Source of the DNA: Acidobacteriaceae bacterium
GTDB taxonomy: Bacteria > Acidobacteriota > Terriglobia > Terriglobales > Acidobacteriaceae
Length of the DNA stretch: 18,624 nucleotides
NCBI GenBank assembly: GCA_030049955.1
Contig: JASIJX010000536.1
Coordinates: forward strand, 1-18,624
Direction of reading: 5' to 3'
Shown here in pieces: positions 1-6,895 of this stretch; within the stretch, counting starts at the first letter, position 1, and each line of letters starts with the position of its first letter. The position numbers and the translations under genes are program-made. The notes beneath the pieces were generated by a model. The model was not told where the DNA came from, did not search any database, and saw only the letters and a program-made list of their open reading frames with translations.

Positions 1-50
1 AGTCCGTACCCTTCAAAGACCGCAAGGGCAAGACCGCAAAGGAGAATGGG

Positions 51-560
51 ATGCAGCGAGAGTTTCCGTCGGCGCCGCTGGTGGGGGTGGGCGCGGTCGT
101 GGTGCATGAAGGGCGCGTGCTGCTGGTGCGGCGCGGGCATGCCCCGCTCAAGGGCCATTGGACGCTGCCCGGCGGCGTTCTCGAACTGGGTGAATCGCTT
201 TTCGGGGGCGTGATGCGCGAGGTGCGCGAAGAAACCGGATTGGTGGTCGAACCAGTTGAATTGATCGAACTGCTCGACCGTATCCATAAAGTTGAGGATC
301 GCATCCAATTTCATTACGTGATCGCGGACTACCTTTGCCGCGTGAGCGGCGGCGCCTTACAGGCGGCCTCAGACGCTGACGCGGTTCGGTGGGTAGAGCG
401 ATCGGAGTGGAATCATGGCGCCCTTGCGCCAAACTCGGTACTCGACCCGATTGTCGCGCCGGAGATCGTTCCGGTCCTCGACGAAGTAACCGTGCGGGTA
501 ATCGAGAAGGGCTGGCAGAGGGCTCGGGTGCTGTGGCCCAAGATGCCGGAGGGACAATGA
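51..560 (+). CDS. NUDIX hydrolase
   Basis: A 169-residue protein with a complete Nudix box at residues 42-64: G42, E48, then R56-E57-V58-R59-E60-E61-T62-G63-L64, matching GX5EX7REUXEEXGU. The glutamates bind the divalent metal that supports hydrolysis of nucleoside-diphosphate-X compounds. The preceding LPGG and the RRG-x-APLKG-x-W stretch resemble ADP-ribose pyrophosphatase/MutT-like members, but the substrate cannot be read from the sequence. The start is set by AAAGGAG at 38-44, six bases before the ATG. The same frame is open back to base 3, so a longer form starting outside the window cannot be excluded. The stop overlaps the start of the next gene (ATGA), suggesting translational coupling. 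Family assignment is firm and function is generic. Confidence 0.93.
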   Translation: MQREFPSAPLVGVGAVVVHEGRVLLVRRGHAPLKGHWTLPGGVLELGESLFGGVMREVREETGLVVEPVELIELLDRIHKVEDRIQFHYVIADYLCRVSGGALQAASDADAVRWVERSEWNHGALAPNSVLDPIVAPEIVPVLDEVTVRVIEKGWQRARVLWPKMPEGQ

Positions 561-1600
561 GATTGTTGCGAGGGTTTCTTTGGAGCGCAGGCGCGGTGGC
601 GCTGCTGATTGGAATCGCTTTTTGGACGCGCCCTTTGGATTTTTTCGATGATTTTACGTATTTGCAGGAGGCGGTTTCAGGTGTTCAGAACCACTGGGCG
701 TGGGTGGATGGGCACCGCATGCATTACGAAACCGAAGGGCCGGCAAACGGAGCGCCGATTGTGCTCGTCCACGGACTGGGCGGACGGGCGGAAGATTGGC
801 GGGCGCTGGCTCCTTACTTTGCGCGGGCCGGCTATCACGTATATATGCCGGACCTGATCGGTTACGGACGAAGCGAGCAGCCGCTCAACTTCTCTTATTC
901 CATTCACGATGAAGCGGCGCTGGTGATTGGGTTTCTGAATACGGTTGGGATCAAGCGAGTCGACCTGGGCGGATGGTCGATGGGCGGATGGATTGTGCAG
1001 GTGGCTGCATATGACCAACCCGAGCGGATCAAACACCTGATGCTGTACGACTCGGCGGGATTGTATGAGATGCCGGCGTGGGACACGCGGCTATTCACGC
1101 CGACGACGCCAGCGCAATTAAGCGAGCTGAATGCACTGCTAATGCCGCACCCGCCGCGCATTCCGAGCTTTGTGGCTGCCGATATTCTGCGCGTGTCAAA
1201 AGAGAGCGGCTGGGTGGTGCAGCGGGCCATGGCGCAGATGCTCTCCGGCGTGGACGTGACCGACAACATGCTGCCGCATCTGCAAATGCCGATGCTGATC
1301 GCCTGGGGCGCGGAGGATCGCATCATTCCGCTGCATCAGGGCGAAAAGATTCACAAGCTGGCGCCGCAGTCGGAGCTGGACGTGTTCAATGGCTGCGGGC
1401 ACCTTGCGCCGCTGCAATGCAGCGGCGCGATGGGCCCGAAGGTGGTGCGTTTCCTCGAAGAGACGCCGGTCAGCCCGATGCAGCCTCCGCTGAACAACGC
1501 GGCGGCAAAGCCCAATCCGACTAAGCCGATGGTGCGCGCCGAGACGGCCACACTCGTTCCCACGGCCGCGGGAACGGGCGGAAATGCGGCGCGGAATTGA
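557..1600 (+). CDS. Membrane-anchored alpha/beta hydrolase
   Basis: A 347-residue alpha/beta-hydrolase-fold protein. One hydrophobic segment at residues 6-22 looks like a membrane anchor or uncleaved signal, which would place the catalytic domain outside the cytoplasm. The oxyanion-hole motif is H72-G73-L74-G75-G76. The nucleophile elbow is G139-W-S141-M-G143. The acid is probably D254 (GAED) and the catalytic histidine H282 (GCGH). The last ~50 residues are rich in Pro, Ala, Thr and Asn and lie beyond the fold. The start at 557 overlaps the NUDIX stop and has GGAGGG a few bases upstream; the frame is open further upstream but lacks such a site. A strong terminator follows. The substrate (ester, lactone or haloalkane) is unknown. 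Confidence 0.9.
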   Translation: MRLLRGFLWSAGAVALLIGIAFWTRPLDFFDDFTYLQEAVSGVQNHWAWVDGHRMHYETEGPANGAPIVLVHGLGGRAEDWRALAPYFARAGYHVYMPDLIGYGRSEQPLNFSYSIHDEAALVIGFLNTVGIKRVDLGGWSMGGWIVQVAAYDQPERIKHLMLYDSAGLYEMPAWDTRLFTPTTPAQLSELNALLMPHPPRIPSFVAADILRVSKESGWVVQRAMAQMLSGVDVTDNMLPHLQMPMLIAWGAEDRIIPLHQGEKIHKLAPQSELDVFNGCGHLAPLQCSGAMGPKVVRFLEETPVSPMQPPLNNAAAKPNPTKPMVRAETATLVPTAAGTGGNAARN

Positions 1601-1636
1601 TTTAACGGTTCGATGGTCCAGAACAGGTCGGGCCAG

Positions 1637-1663
1637 GGCGGGCGCTTTGCGCCCGCCTTTTTT
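1637..1663 (+). terminator. Rho-independent terminator after the hydrolase
   Basis: Perfect 9-bp GC stem: GGCGGGCGC (1637-1645), loop TTT, GCGCCCGCC (1649-1657), followed by six T (1658-1663). The T-run is only on the + side, so it ends the NUDIX/hydrolase transcript and not the convergent phoU transcript. Nothing else was recognised in 1601-1725. Confidence 0.9.
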
Positions 1664-1725
1664 ATGAGCGGATGGTTGTTATGAAGAGCTTGAAGGAACG
1701 AACTGGAGCCCGTACCTTCAATGTG

Positions 1726-2424
1726 CTAGCTCGCCGACTTACTAACCTGCTGGCCGTTGGCGATCACGCTCTTGTGATGGCGGACGTCGGCGCCCTGCAC
1801 CCAGAAGATGACGTCTTCTGCGATGTTGGTGGCGTGATCGGCAACGCGCTCCAAGCTGCGGCAGATCATGAGCGCATTCAGCGCCTGCGGGGCCAGGTGG
1901 CTCTGCTCCTCCATCACCTTGGTCAGCGACCTGTAGGCCGCGCGGTTCATGGTGTCAACGCCGTCGTCGAGCGTGAGCACGTGGCGGGCCAACTCGGCGT
2001 CGGCTTCGATGAAGGCCTGCAGGCTTTTGCGCACCATGTCAGTGGCCAGCGCGGCCATGCGCGGAATATCGACGGGAAGCTCGGCTGCGGCCATCTGCTC
2101 CATGTGGCGGACGCGGTCGCTGATGCTCTTGGCGGCGTCGCCCACGCGCTCGAGATCGGCGTTGATCTTAATGACCGACAGGATGAAGCGAAGGTCGATG
2201 GCCATGGGCTGCTCCATGGCCAGCAGATCGAGGGCAGCCTGGTCAATGTCGCGCTCCATGCGGTTGATAGCGATTTCGCTGCGGCTGACCAGATCGCAGA
2301 TGGACAGATCGCGGACGCGGTAGGCCTCGATGGCGCGCTGGATGGCCTGCTCGGCGAGGCCGGCCATGACGAGGAGATTTTCCTTCAGATCTTCGAGGCT
2401 TTGCTGGAAGCGAATGCGTGTCAT
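1726..2424 (-). CDS. phoU: Phosphate transport system regulator PhoU
   Basis: A 232-residue all-helical protein, close to the usual PhoU length of about 220-240. It has the two repeated three-helix-bundle halves, each with the metal-binding E/DxxxD signature: ERVGD at residues 92-96 and ERVAD at 192-196, the latter continuing to E203-D204. PhoU is a cytoplasmic adaptor that restrains PstSCAB uptake and, where a PhoR/PhoB pair exists, signals phosphate sufficiency. It is the last gene of the pst operon; its ATG overlaps the pstB stop (ATGA, 2421-2424), indicating translational coupling. No PhoR/PhoB genes are in the window. Confidence 0.95.
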   Translation of the reverse strand: MTRIRFQQSLEDLKENLLVMAGLAEQAIQRAIEAYRVRDLSICDLVSRSEIAINRMERDIDQAALDLLAMEQPMAIDLRFILSVIKINADLERVGDAAKSISDRVRHMEQMAAAELPVDIPRMAALATDMVRKSLQAFIEADAELARHVLTLDDGVDTMNRAAYRSLTKVMEEQSHLAPQALNALMICRSLERVADHATNIAEDVIFWVQGADVRHHKSVIANGQQVSKSAS

Positions 2425-3179
2425 CCGAACCTCCCCGTAATGTAGTCTTCGGTTCGTTTATCGGAGGGGTTGGTGAAGATCTTGTGTGTTGAGTCGAACT
2501 CGACCAGCCTTCCGTTGAGAAAAAACCCGGTGTGCTCTGCCACGCGGGCCGCCTGCTGCATATTATGCGTCACGATGACGATGGTGTACTGCGCCTTGAG
2601 CTGAAAAATCAGATCCTCGATTTTGGACGTGGAGACGGGATCGAGGGCCGAGGCAGGCTCATCCATGAGCAGGACTTCAGGATCGACGGCGAGGGCGCGC
2701 GCGATACAGAGACGCTGTTGCTGGCCGCCGGAGAGGCTGGCGCCGGACTTTTTCTTCAGGTCGTCCTTGACCTCGTCCCACAGGGCCGAGTTGCGCAGGG
2801 ATTTCTCGACAATTTCATCCAGAACCCGGCGGTTGGAGAAGCCGTTGAGCTTTAGTCCGGCAGCCACGTTGTCGTAGATCGACATGGTGGGAAACGGGTT
2901 GGGGCGCTGGAAGACCATGCCGACGCGGCGACGGATTTCGACAGGGTTGGCGTCTTCGTAGATGTCGAGGTCGCCCATGCGGACCGAGCCGGTGACGCGG
3001 GCCACGGGGTTGGTTTCGTGCATGCGGTTCAGGCAGCGGACGAAGGTGCTTTTGCCGCAGCCGGAGGGCCCGATGAGCGCGGTGGCATGATTGGCGGGGA
3101 TCTTCAGGTTGATGTCCTGCAGCGTGTGATTCGCCCCGTACCACGCATTCAGGTTAGTTACCTCGATGCCGACACCCAC
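2421..3179 (-). CDS. pstB: Phosphate ABC transporter ATP-binding protein PstB
   Basis: The ATPase of the phosphate importer. From the GTG at 3179 it is 252 residues, with Walker [10 protein letters not shown] at 37-45, a Q-loop (FQRPNPFP), ABC signature LSGGQ at 149-153, Walker B VLLMDEP at 169-175 and the H-loop VTHN. The start is uncertain. The frame also allows ATG at 3215 and TTG at 3224, but the added residues are basic and non-conserved in appearance. The only good ribosome-binding site, AAGGAG (3190-3195), lies 10 bases before the GTG, and VGVGIEV reads like a PstB N-terminus. The 116 bases separating it from pstA hold a nested inverted repeat that includes this ribosome-binding site. 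It is coupled downstream to phoU. Confidence 0.93.
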   Translation of the reverse strand: MGVGIEVTNLNAWYGANHTLQDINLKIPANHATALIGPSGCGKSTFVRCLNRMHETNPVARVTGSVRMGDLDIYEDANPVEIRRRVGMVFQRPNPFPTMSIYDNVAAGLKLNGFSNRRVLDEIVEKSLRNSALWDEVKDDLKKKSGASLSGGQQQRLCIARALAVDPEVLLMDEPASALDPVSTSKIEDLIFQLKAQYTIVIVTHNMQQAARVAEHTGFFLNGRLVEFDSTHKIFTNPSDKRTEDYITGRFG

Positions 3180-3183
3180 GTGC

Positions 3184-3292
3184 GCATTTCTCCTTCTGCA
3201 CTTTGCAGAAACCATAATTCTCAAGTGGCGATTTCCTCAAGAAATCGCCACCCGGTCAGGTTTTAAAAACGGCACTCTCGAAGGAGAAATGC
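3184..3292 (-). promoter_or_regulatory. Nested inverted repeat in the pstA-pstB gap
   Basis: Two perfect inverted repeats, one inside the other. The outer arms are 13 bp: GCATTTCTCCTTC at 3184-3196 and its complement at 3280-3292. The inner arms are 11 bp: GTGGCGATTTC at 3225-3235 and GAAATCGCCAC at 3241-3251, with a 5-base loop. In the pst mRNA the downstream outer arm contains the pstB Shine-Dalgarno AAGGAG, and the upstream arm contains its exact anti-sequence, three bases after the pstA stop codon. This could couple pstB translation to pstA, or act as a stability or processing element. No T-run follows, so it is not a typical terminator. The repeats are seen directly; the role is inferred. 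Confidence 0.6.
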
Positions 3293-3295
3293 CGG

Positions 3296-4192
3296 CTAGC
3301 TTGCCCCTTTCAAAACGCCGCGGCTGGTGACGTAACGCACCAGAGAAACCGAGAGCACGATGAGCACGATGAGAACCAGCGCGCCGGCCCAGGCCAGGCG
3401 GTGCCATTCGTCGTACGGCGAGATGGCGTAGACCCAGATTTGCAGCGGCAGCGCCTCGATGGGTTGGTTGAGACTGGCGCTCCAGCCGACGTTGCCGAAC
3501 GCGGTGAAGATGAGCGGCGCGGTTTCGCCCGCCACGCGCGCAAAGGCCAGCATACAGCCGGTGATGATGCCGGGCGAGGCTGTGCGCAGGGTGATGGAGA
3601 CGACCGAGCGCCAGTTGGGTACGCCGAGGCCGAGCGCAGCCTCGCGAACCGCCTTGGGCACCATCAGGAGCATCTCCTCGGTGGTCCGGCAAACGGTAGG
3701 AATCATCATGATGCCCAGGGCCACGCCGCCGGACAATGCTGAGAAGTGCTTTTGCGGGATCACGACGAGCGCGTAGGCGGCGATGCCCATCACAATGGAA
3801 GGAACGCCGTTGAGCACATCTGCAGTGAAGCGGATGGCCTGGGCGAGCCTGGTGCCGCGGCCGTACTCGGCCAGGAAGATGCCGCCAGCGATGCCGATGG
3901 GGATGCCGAGGAGGCTGCCGATGGCCAGGATCACACCGGAGCCAAGGATGGCGTTGGCCATGCCGCCGCCGGTTTCGCCCACCGGCTTGGGCGGCTGCGT
4001 GAAGAAAGCAATATTGATGGAGCTGGCGCCCTTATAGATGAGATAGACGAAGATGGCGACCAGCGGCGCAACCACAAGCACCGTGGAAAGCATGGCCAGG
4101 CCAGTAGCGAGCATATCGCTGAAGCTGCGCAGTCGCGCCCTAAGCTTATTTGGGTTTCGGCCGCTTCGATTTCGTCCCGTCTCTGGGTGCAT
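3296..4192 (-). CDS. pstA: Phosphate ABC transporter permease PstA
   Basis: A 298-residue inner-membrane permease, typical for PstA. A basic cytoplasmic N-terminus (about 25 residues) precedes six predicted membrane segments. The EAA loop that contacts the ATPase appears as REAALGLG followed by a conserved arginine-rich stretch. The GVPSIVMG and FARVAGETAPLIFTA segments are characteristic of the family. It pairs with PstC to form the phosphate channel. It lies 42 bases downstream of pstC in the same orientation. The ATG at 4192 lacks a strong ribosome-binding site, so an internal ATG (MLATGL) is a weaker alternative. Confidence 0.95.
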   Translation of the reverse strand: MHPETGRNRSGRNPNKLRARLRSFSDMLATGLAMLSTVLVVAPLVAIFVYLIYKGASSINIAFFTQPPKPVGETGGGMANAILGSGVILAIGSLLGIPIGIAGGIFLAEYGRGTRLAQAIRFTADVLNGVPSIVMGIAAYALVVIPQKHFSALSGGVALGIMMIPTVCRTTEEMLLMVPKAVREAALGLGVPNWRSVVSITLRTASPGIITGCMLAFARVAGETAPLIFTAFGNVGWSASLNQPIEALPLQIWVYAISPYDEWHRLAWAGALVLIVLIVLSVSLVRYVTSRGVLKGAS

Positions 4193-4234
4193 GCGCGTAA
4201 TTCCGTTGCCTGACAGTTGAATGCGGTGAAAGCG

Positions 4235-5338
4235 TTAGTGCGAGTGCGCGGGCGCGCCGCGGGTGACGGCCCAAAGGAGCAGCCGCGCAAAGGCGTTGAC
4301 CATGATGGTGACGACAAAGAGCGCGAGACCGATTTCCATCAGGGCGCTCAGGTGCAAGTCGCTGGTGGCCTCGGTAAACTCGTTGGCGATGACCGATGCC
4401 ATGGAGCTGCCGTTTGCCAGCAGCGAGCGGTGAATCTCCGGCGTGTTGCCGATGACCATGGTGACGGCCATGGTTTCACCCAGTGCCCGGCCCAGGCCCA
4501 GGATGATGGCGCCGACAATGCCGATGCGCGCATTTCGCAGCACGCCCAGGCGGATCATCTCCCAGCGAGTGGCGCCGAGGGCCAGTGCGGCTTCGCGCTG
4601 CGAGTGCGGCACGGCGGTCATTACTTCGCGGGTGAGCGAAGAGATGATGGGCAGGATCATGATGGCGAGGATGACGCCGGCGGCCACGAAGCCGAGGCCG
4701 GTGGGATTGTCGTCGGTGAACAGTCCGGTCCAGCCAAGGATGTGAACCAGGAACGGATTGACGTAGTCGCGCAGAATGGGGACGAGCACGAAGAGGGCCC
4801 ACAGGCCGTAGATGACGCTGGGGATGGCGGCCAAAAGCTCGGTAAGAAAGGCGAGCGGCGCGCGCAGCACGCGTGGGCACATTTCCGTAAGAAAGACGGC
4901 CACTCCGATGGCCAGCGGAACAGCAAGCAGCAGCGCCAGAAGAGACGAAACCAGCGTGCCGTAGATAAAGGGCAGCGCGCTTAAATGGCCGTTGACCGGG
5001 TCCCAAAACATGGGCTGGCGGGTGTCGGGGTCGACGAACGAACTGAAGAAGAACCGGAAGCCGAAGGTGTGCCAGGAGAGCTGCGAGCGCAGGACAAGCT
5101 CCACGGCGATAAGGACCACGATGCCGAAAATGCTGAGCGCGCAGAGGACCATGAGCCAATGAAAGGCGCGATCCGCCACGGCCGAGTTGCCCCGCGACAA
5201 CAGATAGCGCCGCACCGGCGAGATCTCGATGACGGCAGAGGAAACCGCATTCGGTCCAGGACCAGGTCCAGGGACCGACGCCGGAACGGGTTTGGCAAAG
5301 ATTTCGGGGGCGCGGATGTCGGGCACGTTGGCGCTCAC
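4235..5338 (-). CDS. pstC: Phosphate ABC transporter permease PstC
   Basis: A 367-residue permease, longer than the usual 310-340. The family core starts near residue 42 (VRRYLLSRG) with six membrane segments, the IPSVIYGLWALFVL segment and the EAA loop REAALALGATRWE followed by GLGRALGETMAVTMVIGN. The extra N-terminal ~40 residues are Pro/Gly/Ala-rich (VPGPGPGP). The start is a GTG at 5338; an in-frame stop lies four codons upstream, so the frame cannot extend further. No Shine-Dalgarno precedes it and the predicted 5' leader is very short. It is the first gene of pstCAB-phoU. No phosphate-binding pstS is found upstream, where a divergent regulator sits instead. Confidence 0.94.
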   Translation of the reverse strand: MSANVPDIRAPEIFAKPVPASVPGPGPGPNAVSSAVIEISPVRRYLLSRGNSAVADRAFHWLMVLCALSIFGIVVLIAVELVLRSQLSWHTFGFRFFFSSFVDPDTRQPMFWDPVNGHLSALPFIYGTLVSSLLALLLAVPLAIGVAVFLTEMCPRVLRAPLAFLTELLAAIPSVIYGLWALFVLVPILRDYVNPFLVHILGWTGLFTDDNPTGLGFVAAGVILAIMILPIISSLTREVMTAVPHSQREAALALGATRWEMIRLGVLRNARIGIVGAIILGLGRALGETMAVTMVIGNTPEIHRSLLANGSSMASVIANEFTEATSDLHLSALMEIGLALFVVTIMVNAFARLLLWAVTRGAPAHSH

Positions 5339-5357
5339 ATATGAAGGCTACCGGGCA

Positions 5358-5386
5358 ATTATGAACGGCAGGTTACAGGCGCGCAA
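5358..5386 (-). promoter_or_regulatory. Putative promoter of pstCAB-phoU
   Basis: On the minus strand, TTGCGC (5381-5386) and CATAAT (5358-5363) are separated by 17 bases and would start transcription about 13 bases before the pstC GTG. The -10 is good (5 of 6); the -35 matches only 3 of 6. Identification is by eye only. Confidence 0.4.
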
Positions 5387-5514
5387 AATCAATTGCATAG
5401 GCGCGAAAACTGCCGCAGGGCCAGTGTACCCGGCGAGGGGGCCGGTTCCGGTCCGGGACGCTGGGGTCGCCCCGCGCGGACCCGGGAAATTCCGGCAGAA
5501 AAGTGATGGTAAAC

Positions 5515-5544
5515 CGTTTTCCCTAAGGGAAAACGTGCTACAAC
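5515..5544 (+). promoter_or_regulatory. Palindromic operator and promoter of the LacI-type gene
   Basis: A perfect palindrome, CGTTTTCCCT (5515-5524), central A, AGGGAAAACG (5526-5535), is followed at once by an extended -10-like TGCTACAAC (hexamer 5539-5544). That -10 would place the transcription start at or next to the ATG at 5551, and there is no Shine-Dalgarno, so the mRNA may be leaderless. A regulator bound to the palindrome would block polymerase, as expected for autorepression by a LacI-family protein. LacI-family sites often have an even-length CG centre; this one is odd-length, so another regulator remains possible. Confidence 0.5.
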
Positions 5545-5550
5545 TCCAGT

Positions 5551-6624
5551 ATGGCGCGCGACAAGACCGTAACCCCCGAAGGGCACGTGAACCTGAGGAC
5601 GCTGGCCGAACATCTGGAACTGTCGCAGACGACAGTTTCGCTGGTCCTGAACAATTCGCCGTCGGCGCGGTCCATTCCGCAAGAGACTCGGGAACGGGTG
5701 CGGGAGGCTGCACGGCGGCTGAATTACCGGCCCAACTACTTTGCGCGCTCCCTGCGCCAGAGCCGGTCAATGAGCGTGGGTGTGCTGGCTCCGGACCTGA
5801 GCGAAGGCTACTTTACGCGAGTGATGAGCGGCGTGGTGGCGGAACTGACGGCAGCGCACTATTTTTACTTCACCGCCTGCCACGACTGGAACCAGGAAAT
5901 GATCGAAACCTACCCGCGGATGCTGGTGGAGCGCGCTGTGGATGGGTTCCTGCTGCTGAATACGCCGGCCGACCAGATTGCGGTGCCGGTGCCGGTGGTG
6001 GCCATCTCGGCGCACAGCGCGGCAGATCACGTAACCAATATCGTGCTCGATCATCATCGGGCAGTGCACCAGGCGCTGACGCATTTGTACGGATTGGGGC
6101 ACCGGCGGGTTGCCATTATGCGGGGTCCAAACGCGATTCCTGACTCCGAGGTGCGCTGGCAGAGCATCCAGCAGGTGGCGGCGGAGATCGGGCTGAAGCT
6201 GGACCGCAACCTGGTGATCCGCATTGACGCGACAGGATGGTCGATGAAGGCGGGCCAACACCCGATGGCGCCCGAGATTGGTTATAAGCCCATGGCGGCG
6301 CTGCTTGAAAGAACCCGGGACTTCACGGCGGTCTTCTGCTTCAACGACATTGCAGCGATCGGAGCCATCCGCGCGCTGAAAGATGCGGGATTGAATGTGC
6401 CGGGCGATGTGTCCGTGGTGGGATTCGACGATATTCAGTCTGCCGCGTTCGCGATGCCGTCTCTGACTACCGTTCGCCAGCCGCTGACAGAAATGGGCAA
6501 ACGCGGCGCGCAGGTGCTGCTGGAGCAGATTGCGAACCGCGAAGCGGCGCTGCCGGTGGAGATCGTAATGGAGCCGGAGTTCGTGATCCGCGAATCGACG
6601 GCGGCTGCGCCGGCGGGACGCTGA
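5551..6624 (+). CDS. LacI-family transcriptional regulator
   Basis: A 357-residue repressor-type protein. The N-terminal DNA-binding domain (residues 13-70) has the helix-turn-helix LRTLAEHLELSQTTVSLVLNN and the hinge region with RLNYRPNYFARSLR. It is followed by a periplasmic-binding-protein-like sensor domain (VGVLAPDLSEGYF to the end), which includes the typical VSVVGFDDI and TTVRQPL motifs near the C-terminus. The family usually senses sugars or their phosphates; the effector here is unknown. The ATG at 5551 gives 12 residues ahead of the usual family start, and a GTG at codon 13 is an alternative. It is divergent from pstC, with 212 bases between the starts, and has a 21-bp palindrome in its own promoter. 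It ends 7 bases from the convergent small zinc-protein gene. Confidence 0.92.
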   Translation: MARDKTVTPEGHVNLRTLAEHLELSQTTVSLVLNNSPSARSIPQETRERVREAARRLNYRPNYFARSLRQSRSMSVGVLAPDLSEGYFTRVMSGVVAELTAAHYFYFTACHDWNQEMIETYPRMLVERAVDGFLLLNTPADQIAVPVPVVAISAHSAADHVTNIVLDHHRAVHQALTHLYGLGHRRVAIMRGPNAIPDSEVRWQSIQQVAAEIGLKLDRNLVIRIDATGWSMKAGQHPMAPEIGYKPMAALLERTRDFTAVFCFNDIAAIGAIRALKDAGLNVPGDVSVVGFDDIQSAAFAMPSLTTVRQPLTEMGKRGAQVLLEQIANREAALPVEIVMEPEFVIRESTAAAPAGR

Positions 6625-6631
6625 GAAGAAA

Positions 6632-6838
6632 TCAGGAACAGAGCGACTCGAGCCAGCGGCTGATGTAAATCTGCGCGTGGGCCTCGCCGCAGTAGTGGCG
6701 GGCGCCGGGAGCGTCGGCTGCTTGCTTGTCCCACTTGAAGATGGTCAGGTGCTGATCGCTGCAGTGGATCACGATCCAGCGGACGGGGTTCTGGCTCTCG
6801 TTGCCGCAGATTTCACATCGGTAGATAGTATCGATCAA
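6632..6838 (-). CDS. Small Cys/His protein, probable zinc-binding
   Basis: A 68-residue protein with a C8-x2-C11 knuckle, C26 and H30, and C50-x3-H54, which could coordinate one zinc. It has no signal peptide or membrane segment, so it is probably cytoplasmic. I do not recognise a named family. The start is a TTG at 6838, supported by GGAGG five bases upstream; no ATG occurs nearby in frame. It follows hom by 57 bases on the same strand and may share its transcript. The strong ribosome-binding site and dense Cys/His pattern argue that it is a real gene. Confidence 0.7.
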   Translation of the reverse strand: MIDTIYRCEICGNESQNPVRWIVIHCSDQHLTIFKWDKQAADAPGARHYCGEAHAQIYISRWLESLCS

Positions 6839-6895
6839 GGGAACCTCCGGAAAATAACCGGGAAATTTTCTCGCTGTTGCTTTTCCACTACTTCT

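Noticed and set aside
1..50. Possible 3' end of an upstream gene or N-terminal extension of the NUDIX protein
   Set aside because: No stop codon is visible in the three forward frames, so nothing can be assigned; the strong AAAGGAG favours the ATG at 51.
1672..2445. Long + strand open frame opposite phoU, and similar long antisense frames opposite pstC, hom and the glycosyltransferase
   Set aside because: They mirror well-identified genes, have low-complexity compositions and no recognisable domains; high GC explains the absence of stops.
5361..5378. Pho-box-like pair CTGTAAC-CTGC-CGTTCAT upstream of pstC on the minus strand
   Set aside because: Only 10 of 14 positions match the E. coli-type box and it overlaps the predicted -10, whereas PhoB sites normally replace the -35.
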